Part shown: positions 52,084 to 60,825 of the stretch, in pieces
How positions within the stretch are numbered: position 1 is the stretch's first letter
Layout: every line of letters begins with the position of its first letter
Position numbers and translations under genes: made by a program
Origin: an uncultured Pseudodesulfovibrio sp.
Lineage (GTDB): Bacteria > Desulfobacterota > Desulfovibrionia > Desulfovibrionales > Desulfovibrionaceae
Assembly: GCF_963675635.1 (NCBI RefSeq)
Contig: NZ_OY776488.1
Span: 3,430,001 to 3,494,000 of the forward strand
DNA: 64,000 nucleotides
Direction of reading: 5' to 3'
Notes under the pieces: generated by a model
What the model saw: the letters and a program-made list of their open reading frames with translations, nothing else
What the model was told of the DNA's origin: nothing
The model's database searches: none

Positions 52084-52604
52084 TAGAATTCCTCCAGCAT
52101 GAGTTCAGACAGGTCTTTGCGCGTGGAACTTCCCTTCTGATCGGGATGTCCGAGGGCGATGACAGCCTGGAGTTCGTAGGTTTCAGGGGAGAGGTTCAGT
52201 GCCCCCAGAGATGTCGCCTGATCGTTGACTATCTGACCGAGCCAGACTGTGCCTATGCCGAGCGCATGGGCGGCGAGCAGCATGTTCTGGATGCAGGCCC
52301 CGGCTCCTTGGTGATCTTTCATTTCACTATACATGGCCTCTTTTTCAAGCATGACACAGATGCATGCAGCAGAAGCCCGGACAACGTGTGCGTATTTGGT
52401 GCATTCAGCCAGCGCGGCGTGACGCGGGTCGTCGCGGGTGATGACCATGAAGCGCCATGGTTGGTTGTTCAGACCGCTTGGAGCCCACTGGCCGGCTTCG
52501 AGGATGGTGGTGATGTCTTCTCGGGAAACTGGTTCGTTCGTGTATTTACGAATGGACCGACGGGAAAAGATGGCCTCGAGAACCGGATTCTCAAATGTAA
52601 TCAT
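52083..52604 (-). CDS. Nitroreductase-family flavoprotein
   Basis: A 173-residue FMN enzyme. The start is at MITFENPVLEAIFSRRSIRKY, because an AAGGAG site lies in the preceding codons; a longer ATG start would place that site inside the gene. Typical blocks: SRRSIRKYTNEPV, AGQWAPSGLNNQPWRFMVI and ALGIGTVWLGQIV. First gene of the five-gene operon that includes the selenoprotein. Substrate unknown: nitro compounds, quinones or flavin. Confidence 0.9.
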   Translation of the reverse strand: MITFENPVLEAIFSRRSIRKYTNEPVSREDITTILEAGQWAPSGLNNQPWRFMVITRDDPRHAALAECTKYAHVVRASAACICVMLEKEAMYSEMKDHQGAGACIQNMLLAAHALGIGTVWLGQIVNDQATSLGALNLSPETYELQAVIALGHPDQKGSSTRKDLSELMLEEF

Positions 52605-52740
52605 AATTGTGTTCTCCTTCATGATGAGTGTATGTATTTAACTTAGGAAGCGAAGACGGGCAAGTTATGTGACCAATTGGGGTCGTGCAGCGTATAGGTA
52701 TGAGCAGATGAGTTGGAGCCGTATGGCTGTCAGGAAATAA

Positions 52741-53299
52741 ATGAAAGAAATACGCGAAGCGGAAATAGTACGCGAAGTGCTTTTGGGGGATACCCAGGCA
52801 TTTGGCTTGTTGGTGCGCAAATACCAAGGGCCGGTGTACAATCTCATGCTGCGCATGTCAGGCGATGCGGATATGGCAGCTGACCTCGCTCAGGAAGCCT
52901 TTACCCGTGCGTATGAGAAACTCGAGACGTTCAATCTGAGGAAACGGTTTTTTCCGTGGTTGTACTCGGTTTCTTTGAATCTGGCTCGAGACTGGCTTCG
53001 TAAGAGAGGCCGTGACATGCATGTGTTTGTCGCTGATGCGGCGGTCATGGTTCAGGCTGAGGATATAGGTTGATGTGCAGGCGGCGATACATGCCCGTCT
53101 GGATGGAGCCAAGGCGTTCAAGTTGGTGGAAAAGCTTGATTATAAATATAGGGAAGCATTGATTCTCAGGTATAAATATGACTTTTCCGTACGGGAAATA
53201 GCAGAAACTCTGGGAATTTCTGTAAGCAACGCAAAAATGCGTTTGAGCAGAGGGCTGGACATGGTTCGGCACCAATTCAACGAGGGTTCACATGACTGA
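52741..53299 (+). CDS. ECF sigma factor split by a 1-nt frameshift
   Basis: Residues 1-110 (52741-53073) hold region 2: YQGPVYNLMLRMSGDADMAADLAQEAFTRAYEKLETFNLRKRFFPWLYSVSLNLARDWLRKRGRD. A +1 shift then leads to 53075-53299, a 74-codon frame with region 4: LDYKYREALILRYKYDFSVREIAETLGISVSNAKMRLSRG. Removing one T at GGTTGATGTG (53069-53078) restores one 186-residue sigma factor. The second part could instead start at GTG 53075, coupled to the TGA of the first, giving two polypeptides. Sequencing error, programmed shift or pseudogene cannot be separated here. It leads an operon with a membrane protein. Confidence 0.75.
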
Positions 53300-53864
53300 T
53301 GAACAAGTTAAAATATTGATGGAAGATGCCATTGTGGAAAGCATCCGGCGAGCTCCGGAAGCCGACGTACCCGAAGGTTTTTCAACTCGGGTCATGGGAG
53401 GACTGTCTCCGAAAACACCTTCTGTCTGGACTCGAATCTACCTGTGGCTGAACCGGCCGCAGGTCATGACTGTCCGACCATTCCATGCGATTCCTGTCCT
53501 GACGCTGGCAGTGGCCTTGCTGGCCTTTGCCTTTATTCAGACACGCCCGGTTCAAAACGAGGAAGACCTCAGGTTGGCGACTGTTCGATTTGTCATGTAT
53601 GATGGTGAAATGTTGGCGCAAAATGTTTCAGTTGTCGGTTCCTTCAATGGATGGAAGGCAGATCGTTCTGTCATGTGGTATAGTGTTGAAGCGGGAGCTT
53701 GGATGCTGGAGGCTCAATTGCCGCCCGGCGATCATGAATATCTCTTTTTGGTCAACGGTGATAAGCTTATGCCTGATCCGTTGGCACCGCTGACGCGAGA
53801 CGATGGCTTTGGAAACGTGAATTCCATCATGTTCGTGGTGGGGGACAATGAACAAGCTTTGTAG
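53292..53864 (+). CDS. Membrane protein with cytosolic anti-sigma-like segment and CBM48/AMPK-like glycogen-binding domain
   Basis: A 190-residue protein that overlaps the sigma gene by 8 nt. Residues 1-60 are cytosolic; a span lies at about 68-88 (AIPVLTLAVALLAFAFIQ). The outer part (95-185) is a CBM48/isoamylase N-terminal-like beta sandwich: VSVVGSFNGWKADRSVMWYSVEAGAWMLEAQLPPGDHEYLFLVNGDKLMPDPLA. This fold is usually cytosolic and binds glucans, so finding it on the outside of a sigma-linked membrane protein is unusual. It may sense an envelope carbohydrate and regulate the sigma factor. Confidence 0.78.
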   Translation: MTDEQVKILMEDAIVESIRRAPEADVPEGFSTRVMGGLSPKTPSVWTRIYLWLNRPQVMTVRPFHAIPVLTLAVALLAFAFIQTRPVQNEEDLRLATVRFVMYDGEMLAQNVSVVGSFNGWKADRSVMWYSVEAGAWMLEAQLPPGDHEYLFLVNGDKLMPDPLAPLTRDDGFGNVNSIMFVVGDNEQAL

Positions 53865-54615
53865 ACTGGTCATCCTGAGTGTATGTTTATCGTGGGTCGT
53901 TTTCGGCGTACAGTCGGGATGGGCTGCTGGTGACACTTTTGCCCAAATAAGAGCACGAGCCTTGGAATGTGGGGTTCCATCAGAAAGTCTCGATGAGGTC
54001 GGCGCGCTGGTCCAGGCTAAAGCGATTCCTGACAAAGAGGGGGCCATGCTTGTTTCTCCGCTTTGCATCGCATGCGAGAAAGAATTGCCGGTTGGACCGT
54101 TGCAGGAAAAACTTGCTGAAGGCCTTGCAAAACAGGTCGCTCCTTTGCGTATTGTCCAAGCGCTGAATGACAAGCTCAAAGCATATGTCAATGCCCGGTT
54201 TCTGTTGAAGCGGCACATGCAATCGGTGTCCCCGGAAATTTTGGGAATCGTTGGCGAAGGGCTTGCCAGGAGCGTCCCCCAGCAGGATTTTGAAGCCTAT
54301 GCAGCCGAATATCACTCTCAGCCGTCAGGACTTTTCCTGACTGGAGCGGAGATGGTTTCTCTACTCGGTCAGATCGGGTTTGATGCTGACCAGACACGTG
54401 CCATGCTTGAAGCCGGTTTTGCCTCGGGCGGGTTGACTCCGCAATGGAGGTATCTCGTACGAGTAGTTCTGGTAGCCAGACAGCGCGGTGTTTCGGATGA
54501 TGCCATAGGCGAGGCTGCAGCTGCCGTCTTGTCTGAGAATGGGACTGTAAACGATGTTTCGGCCCGTCTCGGCTTTACCAGTCGCAGCCTGACTGGAAGA
54601 TCGAAATCTCAATAG
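53848..54615 (+). CDS. Exported hypothetical protein, 255 aa
   Basis: Signal peptide (residues 1-27, SGWAA-GD), then an all-helical protein with a CxxC pair near 75 (LCIACEKELPVG). It overlaps the CBM48-like gene by 17 nt. No family is recognised. The conserved position in the operon suggests a periplasmic partner. A C(UUCG)G hairpin follows at 54637-54650. Confidence 0.75.
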   Translation: MNKLCRLVILSVCLSWVVFGVQSGWAAGDTFAQIRARALECGVPSESLDEVGALVQAKAIPDKEGAMLVSPLCIACEKELPVGPLQEKLAEGLAKQVAPLRIVQALNDKLKAYVNARFLLKRHMQSVSPEILGIVGEGLARSVPQQDFEAYAAEYHSQPSGLFLTGAEMVSLLGQIGFDADQTRAMLEAGFASGGLTPQWRYLVRVVLVARQRGVSDDAIGEAAAAVLSENGTVNDVSARLGFTSRSLTGRSKSQ

Positions 54616-54705
54616 TATTATTAATTTGTGACCATGACCTTCGGGTCAAAGTATATCCTTGTTGAAGGACTATTTTAATCGCGACAATCCCATGGGAGTC
54701 CTTGA

Positions 54706-55662
54706 GTGAAAAGCTGCATATCGTTGTTGTTGGCGTTGACTGTGCTGTGCACGGCCGGTTGTGCCAAAGTTATTGGACCATACTACCTTGAACAGGAAAA
54801 GTATGCGGAGGGAATTGAGGTTCTTGGCGAGCGTTTTCGAGAGAATCCGGATGACGCTTCTTCAGCTTTTTATGTCGGACGATATTATTTGGCATTGAAT
54901 AAGCCCGAGGAAGGGCTCCCCTATCTGGAAAAGGCCGTCTCATTGGCCCCGGATAACGCTGACTACGTATTTTGGACGGGTGTCGGATACTGGGCGATAC
55001 TTGATTTTGAGCGGGAAGAAGCCGCTTACAAACAGGCTTTGCTCCTTGATCCAAAACATATTTCGGCCAACCTGTACCTTGGCCACGGATACGTGGACCG
55101 AGGAAAGTGGGCCAAAGCCCTTTCCCAGTATGACACGGTTCTTGCTCTGGATAAATATAACCCCGAAGCCCTGTATAACCGGGCTGTTGCACTGGAAGGA
55201 CTGGGGAAGAAGACTGAGGAGATTGCGGCCTGGAAGAAGTTTCTTGAGTATTACCCTGATGGGAGTCTGGCCATGGAGGCCACGGCGCGACTCAATCTGC
55301 AAGGAGACTTCCTCTATCGCAATTTTATCATCGGAAAACGTAACGTTACGCTCAGGAGCATGACGTTCAAACCGGGAACAACATCTCTGGATGCCGACAG
55401 TCAGGCATCGCTGGATGTGTTGAGTGCCATGATGCTGGCCAATGAACAATTGACAGTACACATCGTGGCTTTTCAACAAGGTGATGCGGAGCGGGCAAAG
55501 GTGAACGCTAAAGCCGTGCGAGATTCTTTGCTGAACGGACATTCGGATATTGATCCAGCCAGGCTGCCTCTTAGCTGGTTTGGAACTGCCGAGTTGATCG
55601 ATCTGGGTGAGAATACTTTTACCCTTGATCGTTCGGTGAAATTCATTACCGAAATAAAATAG
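54706..55662 (+). CDS. TPR lipoprotein with OmpA-like C-terminal domain
   Basis: A 318-residue protein from a GTG start, with GGGAG before it. Lipobox VLCTAGC at residues 14-20. TPR repeats run from 30 to 200 (AEGIEVLGERFRENPDDASSAFYVGRYYLALNKPEEGLPYLEKAVSLAPD; EAAYKQALLLDPKHISANLYLGHGY). Residues 220-318 resemble an OmpA-type fold (MTFKPGTTSLDADSQASLDVLSAMM). Outer-membrane protein assembly or scaffolding is likely. 90 nt after the preceding gene. Confidence 0.78.
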   Translation: MKSCISLLLALTVLCTAGCAKVIGPYYLEQEKYAEGIEVLGERFRENPDDASSAFYVGRYYLALNKPEEGLPYLEKAVSLAPDNADYVFWTGVGYWAILDFEREEAAYKQALLLDPKHISANLYLGHGYVDRGKWAKALSQYDTVLALDKYNPEALYNRAVALEGLGKKTEEIAAWKKFLEYYPDGSLAMEATARLNLQGDFLYRNFIIGKRNVTLRSMTFKPGTTSLDADSQASLDVLSAMMLANEQLTVHIVAFQQGDAERAKVNAKAVRDSLLNGHSDIDPARLPLSWFGTAELIDLGENTFTLDRSVKFITEIK

Positions 55663-55679
55663 TTATCGGAGAATATATC

Positions 55680-56528
55680 GTGTTTGAATCTATTAAGAAA
55701 ATATATGTAGTATGCGCCGCATTGGTGCTTGTTATGTTGCTTGCCGCTCCTGGAGCGTTTGCACAGACTGATGAAGTTGACGCCGGCGATACGGATGTGG
55801 CTGTTGACGCCGCAGAAGCTGATGCTGATGATGAAACGCCTGCCTTTGCCAATCCGGCTCAGGCTGCCAAGGCCGATGCTCTGGCTGCTGCCGTAGCAGA
55901 AGTCAGCGCGCAGGCTGTTGCGGACGCCGAACAGGCTGTCAGTGATGCTGAAGCTGCCGTGGCCGAAGCTCAGGCCGCCGTCGATGCCGCTGAAGAAGAT
56001 ACTCAGGAAGAGACTGACGCTCTTGCAGCATTAGAGGTTGCCAATACCGCTTTGACTGCGGCTCAGACCTCAGCGGATGAAGCCATCGCCAGTGCAGCGT
56101 CAATTGATGTGGGCGCAATTGCTTCCATGCGCGCCGAGGATATGGGATGGGGTGAGATTGCCAAGGAATTGGGAGTGCATCCCAGTACATTGGGCCTGGG
56201 ACACAAGCATCGGCAAAAGACGAAGAATGCAGGTGTTGAATCAAATCTTCAGGTTGCCGCAGTGAACGGTAAGGCCGTAAGCAAGACCAACCGCAATGTT
56301 AAATCCGGTGTGGCCGAGACTCCCGGCGTTTCCGGTGGTAAAGGGTCCAAGGCTGTCGGCTTGAGCCGTGCTTCCGCCAAGGCAAAGTCCGGAGCCAAGG
56401 GTTCCAAGTCCTCCAAGGGGGCTTCGTCTTCGGATGGCCGAGGTAATTCCGGAAACAAGGGCAACGGTAATTCCGGAAATAAAGGCAAAGGCAACTCCGG
56501 AAATAATGGTAAGGGCAACAATAAATAG
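55680..56528 (+). CDS. Exported Ala-rich protein with C-terminal Asn/Gly/Lys repeats
   Basis: A 282-residue protein from a GTG start, 17 nt after the TPR gene. Signal peptide to about residue 29. Residues 35-140 are very Ala/Asp/Glu-rich and coiled. Residues 145-180 contain MRAEDMGWGEIAKELGVHPSTLGLGHKH, a helix-turn-helix-like motif seen in exported proteins of other Gram-negatives. The C-terminus is Lys/Gly/Ser-rich and ends in repeats of the unit NSGNKGKG. Probably surface or matrix-associated; function unknown. Confidence 0.7.
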   Translation: MFESIKKIYVVCAALVLVMLLAAPGAFAQTDEVDAGDTDVAVDAAEADADDETPAFANPAQAAKADALAAAVAEVSAQAVADAEQAVSDAEAAVAEAQAAVDAAEEDTQEETDALAALEVANTALTAAQTSADEAIASAASIDVGAIASMRAEDMGWGEIAKELGVHPSTLGLGHKHRQKTKNAGVESNLQVAAVNGKAVSKTNRNVKSGVAETPGVSGGKGSKAVGLSRASAKAKSGAKGSKSSKGASSSDGRGNSGNKGNGNSGNKGKGNSGNNGKGNNK

Positions 56529-56562
56529 TTTTTTTGGAACTGGTCAGTCCGATTGTTTAGCG

Positions 56563-56593
56563 GGGCTCGTCATAATGACGAGCCCTTTTTTTT
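56563..56593 (+). terminator. Terminator of the sigma-led operon
   Basis: GGGCTCGTCA-TAA-TGACGAGCCC followed by TTTTTTTT, 35 nt after the last stop codon. Confidence 0.93.
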
Positions 56594-56677
56594 GTTTGAT
56601 TTCGTCTGGTCTTGTAAAATGTCATGAAAACAGGCTATTCTGCGGGCATCAATGGATCAATCAAGGTGTTTGTTTTT

Positions 56678-57694
56678 ATGACGGAATTTTCGGCAAGCGA
56701 TTTATTTGACGAGACATATCTGCAAATCAGCCACAATATTTTGGATAGTTTTCCAAAATTTCGCCCACCGGTTGATCTGTATGTCTATGACCCTGCTCTC
56801 GCGCAGGTGAAAAAATACCACAAGGCAGGGGCTCGTCTTGGGGTAAACAGGCAGACTGCGGTCGCCGGATTTGCTGTCGAAAACAGGCTGTTTCTGCTCA
56901 GGGATGATTATCGGGAGTATGCCAAGCACTTGAGCAAACGACTCGGGCTTTTGCTGGTTGAAGAAGGGTTCAGTCCCGTGGAGGTGGCGGAAATCTTTTT
57001 CATCGCTTTCCGGGACAGAATGGAACAATTCCTTGAACAGCCGCAGCAAAAAGTGCTTGAGTCGTTGGTCAAGGACATTGCCGTGTTGGCCGAATACCTC
57101 TGGATAGACCCTGGTCGGGTGGAGTTCCTGACCCGGACTCTGGACAAGGAATACAGTCTTGCTGTGCACTCCACCAATTCCATGTTCATTGGGTTGACTC
57201 TGCATGTGCATGCCGCAGGCAGGGCTGTGGAGAAAGAAGGGCTGGCCCGTGTGGCTCTGGGGTTGCTTCTGCACGATCTGGGTATGGTTCAGGTCCCTCG
57301 TTTTATCAGGGATAAAAAACAGTTTCTGGTGCGGCGTGACCGGGAATCAATCGAGAATCATATTGATGCAGGATTGAAGATGCTGCACCGCCTCAAGGTG
57401 ACTGATCCTGTCGTGTTGGATTGTATGCGCCAGCATCATGAGCGTACTGATGGGAGTGGCTATCCGGACAGACGGTCCGGCAAGGATATCTCCATGACCG
57501 GGAAGTTGTGTGCAGTGGCAGATTCTTTTTCTGCCATGATAGGTGTCCGTCCGTATCGTTCCTCGAAGGATGTGACCGAGGCAGCCCTTGGCCTGATAGG
57601 GGACAGGGGGAAGTATGAACCGACGCTGATCAAACTGTTGAGCGAGGCTTTGGTTGAAGGCGGTTGGATGGTCGAGGCTGGAAAGCCGGTATAG
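56678..57694 (+). CDS. HD-GYP domain c-di-GMP phosphodiesterase-like protein
   Basis: A 338-residue protein from the ATG at 56678 (MTEFSASDLF); an ATG 54 nt earlier is also possible and neither has a good ribosome site. The N-terminal 140 residues form an unrecognised helical domain. HD-GYP spans 175-330 with HDLGM (HD pair), the second histidine region ENHIDAG, and HHERTDGSGYPD (GYP motif). Both HD and GYP are intact, so hydrolysis of c-di-GMP to GMP is expected, opposing the cyclase at 11030-13375. Confidence 0.88.
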   Translation: MTEFSASDLFDETYLQISHNILDSFPKFRPPVDLYVYDPALAQVKKYHKAGARLGVNRQTAVAGFAVENRLFLLRDDYREYAKHLSKRLGLLLVEEGFSPVEVAEIFFIAFRDRMEQFLEQPQQKVLESLVKDIAVLAEYLWIDPGRVEFLTRTLDKEYSLAVHSTNSMFIGLTLHVHAAGRAVEKEGLARVALGLLLHDLGMVQVPRFIRDKKQFLVRRDRESIENHIDAGLKMLHRLKVTDPVVLDCMRQHHERTDGSGYPDRRSGKDISMTGKLCAVADSFSAMIGVRPYRSSKDVTEAALGLIGDRGKYEPTLIKLLSEALVEGGWMVEAGKPV

Positions 57695-57706
57695 ACAGGG
57701 AGTGGT

Positions 57707-58570
57707 TTACTCTTGTGGTGGAGGATACTTTTGTCCAAGGATTCTAAATAGCAGGCCGATGAAGATGATCAGTGCAGTGACGAGTACGCCGGTCAGAATC
57801 CATTTGTTGTCATGTCCTACATCCAGAAACCATTTGCCGCGAATATAGTTGAGCTTTTTCACATCCATTCGTGCCCAGCCCTGGTGTAACAATGCGTTCA
57901 GATCGTTCCGGCCCTTGGCTGTGGCTACTCTTAATTGGCTGCTGTATGTTTCTTCGTACTTCAGCAACAGATCCTGGCCCTTGAATTCTCGCAGATAGAA
58001 CACCGCAATAGGCTGGTCAGCGATAAAGGCCTTGATTTTGCCCGCCACGGCGGCTTGGATCATGTCCCGGGCCTGCGGAAAACTTTTTACCTGACGGCTT
58101 GACCACACTGTTTGCATGAAGAATTCGGCATACCCGCCTTTTACTACACCAATGGGACGACTGAGAAAGTCATTCCATGTCAGCCCCTTGGTTATGTATA
58201 TGGCTGCCGACAGTCCCGTAATGGGTTCGCCGAAATCGAGAAAGGTCGCCCGTTCCATTGTGAAGAACAATCCTCCGTGGACATCTGCCTGACCGTTACG
58301 CACCCAGTCCATGGATTCTTTCCAACTGCCCAGTTTGAAGCTGATATCGATATTGTTGGCTTCACCGAAGTGCTTCCAGAAATCGATCAGATATCCTTGT
58401 GGAAGTCCTTGTTCATCTTTGTAGACAAGTGGTTCGTAGTTGGCATCGTGCGTTATGATCAATTTCTGTCTTTGCCCGGCCATGGATGGGGCAGACAGGA
58501 TCATCAGCAGAACCATGATCGTTATACAATGGGACACAATGGCCATATGGGAGTATGGGCGGTAAAGCAT
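57707..58570 (-). CDS. Family-3 solute-binding protein with C-terminal membrane anchor
   Basis: A 287-residue protein. The start is at MLYRPYSHMAIV, after GGGAG. A signal/anchor (residues 9-30) is followed by a family-3 binding fold (HDANYEPLVYKDEQGLPQGYLIDFWKHFGEANNIDISFKLG; GLFFTMERATFLDFGEPI; ADQPIAVFYL). A second span lies near 255-275 and the tail ends GQKYPPPQE. The architecture of sensor kinases with HisKA cut off is possible, since such domains are common in Desulfovibrio kinases. Here no kinase is fused, so it may be an orphan membrane receptor. Confidence 0.78.
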   Translation of the reverse strand: MLYRPYSHMAIVSHCITIMVLLMILSAPSMAGQRQKLIITHDANYEPLVYKDEQGLPQGYLIDFWKHFGEANNIDISFKLGSWKESMDWVRNGQADVHGGLFFTMERATFLDFGEPITGLSAAIYITKGLTWNDFLSRPIGVVKGGYAEFFMQTVWSSRQVKSFPQARDMIQAAVAGKIKAFIADQPIAVFYLREFKGQDLLLKYEETYSSQLRVATAKGRNDLNALLHQGWARMDVKKLNYIRGKWFLDVGHDNKWILTGVLVTALIIFIGLLFRILGQKYPPPQE

Positions 58571-58580
58571 ACGTCGCTCC

Positions 58581-59012
58581 CTAGAGGAGGATGTACCCTT
58601 GTCCTGCGGTTCGCTCCGGGTTTTCAACCAGAGCCATGGCGGTCAGCATGGGTTTGAATCCGAACCGGGCATAAAACCCTTCCTTGCCCGGAACGGCCCA
58701 CAAGACCACGTTGGGTGTCGCCAGCCGTTTGATCATGGCCTGTATCATCCTGGTTCCCAGATGTTTCCCCTGATAGTCGGGCAGCATGCAGAGATCATAA
58801 ATCACGGATTGGTATACGCCGTCTGACAGGGCGCGGGCCATGCCGACGAGGTCGTCACCGTGCCATGCGAAACATACCAGATCACTGTTGCCGAAAGCTT
58901 TTTCGAGTTTGTGCGGTTCCCGGGAACTGAGCGGCGCGCGCTGCATGATATCGGCGGCAAGAGTCCAGTCTACGCCGGTCGTATCAAAGCGCAGTGCTAT
59001 CTCATTATTCAT
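58581..59012 (-). CDS. GNAT-family acetyltransferase
   Basis: A 143-residue enzyme. The start at 59012 overlaps the thioesterase stop as ATGA. The acetyl-CoA loop is LPDYQGKHLGTRMIQAMIKR (Q/RxxGxG/A type), then EGFYARFGFKP. Substrate unknown. Cotranscribed with the acyl-ACP thioesterase. Confidence 0.88.
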   Translation of the reverse strand: MNNEIALRFDTTGVDWTLAADIMQRAPLSSREPHKLEKAFGNSDLVCFAWHGDDLVGMARALSDGVYQSVIYDLCMLPDYQGKHLGTRMIQAMIKRLATPNVVLWAVPGKEGFYARFGFKPMLTAMALVENPERTAGQGYILL

Positions 59013-59770
59013 GCCTGACTCCACCATGTTTTCATGCGGACTATTTCCCGATTGTCAGAAACCCGTGTGAGGGCATGCTGGAATGTCTCCATGCCGTTAT
59101 CCGGCTCCCCCTGTGAACAGATAGCCTGATAGGTCTCACCGGCAAAGGATTCAGTGCGGAACTGAATGTCCAGCCCCATACATCTGTGTGATTCGATTAA
59201 TTCCAATGGAACGGACTCCATGCAGAATTCAATGTATTTTACGTTGTTGACGTGCCCGTTGATGTCGATATCGGCGCGTCGTGCCTCTATGCCCGCAGCA
59301 TGTTCACCGTGTTTGAGGCGGGTGACGGCCTTGGATGGAAAGACGATGGAGTGGTCATGGTTCGGGATGAATTTTGCATCCAGCACAGTCTCAGGGTTGT
59401 CCGGTCGATGGGTTTCAATATTGATGGTAGCCCATGAAGAAGTAGCGCGCCCTATGAGTCCGTTTTGGTCGTGGATGAGAAAGTCGCGCAGTGCGACAAG
59501 TCGTTCATTCTCCGAAGGCCATGTCAGAATACGGACTTGTTCCCCGAATCCCGGCATCCGGTCCATCATGACATGAAGCCGTGCCAATACCCAAAAATGT
59601 CCACTTTGTCGTAGGTCATGCAGTCCGAATCCGAGCGAGTCGGCATGTCGCGAGGCTGCATCCTGAAGATAATTGCAGACGGAGGTTATTGACACTCGAC
59701 CATCTGGGCGAGGTTCATAGGACTGTACGTCGTAGTTGTGTTCGAGAGTGAGCGTGTTCGGTGCTGTCAT
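59009..59770 (-). CDS. Acyl-ACP thioesterase
   Basis: A 253-residue double-hotdog enzyme that releases fatty acids from acyl carrier protein. N-terminal module YDVQSYEPRPDGRVSITSVCNYLQDAASRHADSLGFG; second module with ARRADIDINGHVNNVKYIEFCMESVP, the N/H residues of the FatA/FatB catalytic site. Coupled by ATGA to a GNAT gene. Confidence 0.88.
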   Translation of the reverse strand: MTAPNTLTLEHNYDVQSYEPRPDGRVSITSVCNYLQDAASRHADSLGFGLHDLRQSGHFWVLARLHVMMDRMPGFGEQVRILTWPSENERLVALRDFLIHDQNGLIGRATSSWATINIETHRPDNPETVLDAKFIPNHDHSIVFPSKAVTRLKHGEHAAGIEARRADIDINGHVNNVKYIEFCMESVPLELIESHRCMGLDIQFRTESFAGETYQAICSQGEPDNGMETFQHALTRVSDNREIVRMKTWWSQA

Positions 59771-60117
59771 GGCCTTTTTCCTTGTGTAATGAGGATGGCG
59801 TTTTGGAATATTTCCGTTTTTCCGCTTTCATTTATACAGGTGAAGGTGTCCGCACTGGCTAGATCTTATACTGTTTTATGAAGATCATGAGGGTGCTTAT
59901 GTCCTGTTAATACTGCCATATGGGTGGCGACAATTGCTTTAAGGAACTCAGTGGCACCGAGTCTGAACAAATTGCTGTGGTTTGTCGAGAGGAAGAGCCG
60001 GTCGTTTCTTCCTGATGTATTCCGCGGTTGAATTTCCCCTCGATAGGAAGAGACGGAACCGTCTTAACCCGCAAGTATGTTATCATGCAGGTATGAGGGA
60101 GGGGTGGCCGTGAGCGG
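59771..60117. other. Intergenic region, nothing recognised
   Basis: A 347-nt gap. A T-rich stretch follows the thioesterase start, and no frame, clear terminator or palindrome stands out. Confidence 0.3.
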
Positions 60118-60711
60118 TTACGACATGAAATTCGCAACGCCTGTGAAAACGATCTGCGCCGCCATGGCCGAAAGGATCAACCCTGTGATCTTGGTGAGCA
60201 CTGCAAGGCCCATGGAGCCGATGATGCGTTTCAGGGCCGGGGCGATAAAGAGCATCAGTCCTACGGTCAAACAGGCGGCTACCAGTGAAGCTGCACCCAC
60301 CAACCTGTTGGTCGGGTCGCCAAGCTCTGCACCGAGAATGAGCAGCGTACCGATAGTGGCCGGTCCCACGGTAATGGGGATGGCCAGCGGCACTACGGCT
60401 ATATCCGTGTCGTCTTCCGGCTCCGGACGGGCTCGCTTGCCGGATACCAGAGAAACGGCAGACAGGAACAGCAGGCTTCCCGCTCCAATGCGGAATCCAT
60501 CCAGTGTAATGCCCAATGTCGAAAAGATGGGGTTTCCGGCAAAATACAGTATCAGTACAATAATCAACACGGAGATGGTTACGCGTACCGCCAGTTTCCG
60601 TTGTTCAGGCACGGACATGTCTTCGATGAACGACAGGAATACTGACAGCACGAAAAAAGGCGTCAGCAGAAAAAAGAGCTTGATATATAGAGATATAAAG
60701 AGATTTGTCAC
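60118..60711 (-). CDS. MarC-family integral membrane protein
   Basis: A 197-residue protein from GTG 60711, preceded by AGGAG; a longer ATG start at 60774 adds 21 residues and lacks a site. Six spans. MarC pattern: LKFFLLTPFF-like first span, then AVVPLAIPITVGPATIGTLLILG near 130 and KIIGSMGLAVLTKITGLILSAMAAQ at the end. Function of the family is uncertain despite the name (multiple antibiotic resistance). Confidence 0.85.
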   Translation of the reverse strand: MTNLFISLYIKLFFLLTPFFVLSVFLSFIEDMSVPEQRKLAVRVTISVLIIVLILYFAGNPIFSTLGITLDGFRIGAGSLLFLSAVSLVSGKRARPEPEDDTDIAVVPLAIPITVGPATIGTLLILGAELGDPTNRLVGAASLVAACLTVGLMLFIAPALKRIIGSMGLAVLTKITGLILSAMAAQIVFTGVANFMS

Positions 60712-60825
60712 GACAGAAACTCCTGCGCTGAGCGCACACAAAATGTTTGGGAGATTTTCAGAAACACTTTTCAACAGGTTTCCGAGTTCTCGGAGAGACC
60801 GCCGGTAGCCATGCCGGAGGCACCT

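Noticed and set aside
53071..53073. The TGA in the sigma gene as a third selenocysteine codon
   Set aside because: The sequence after it continues the sigma protein only in a different frame, and no CxxC-like context or SECIS hairpin is present.
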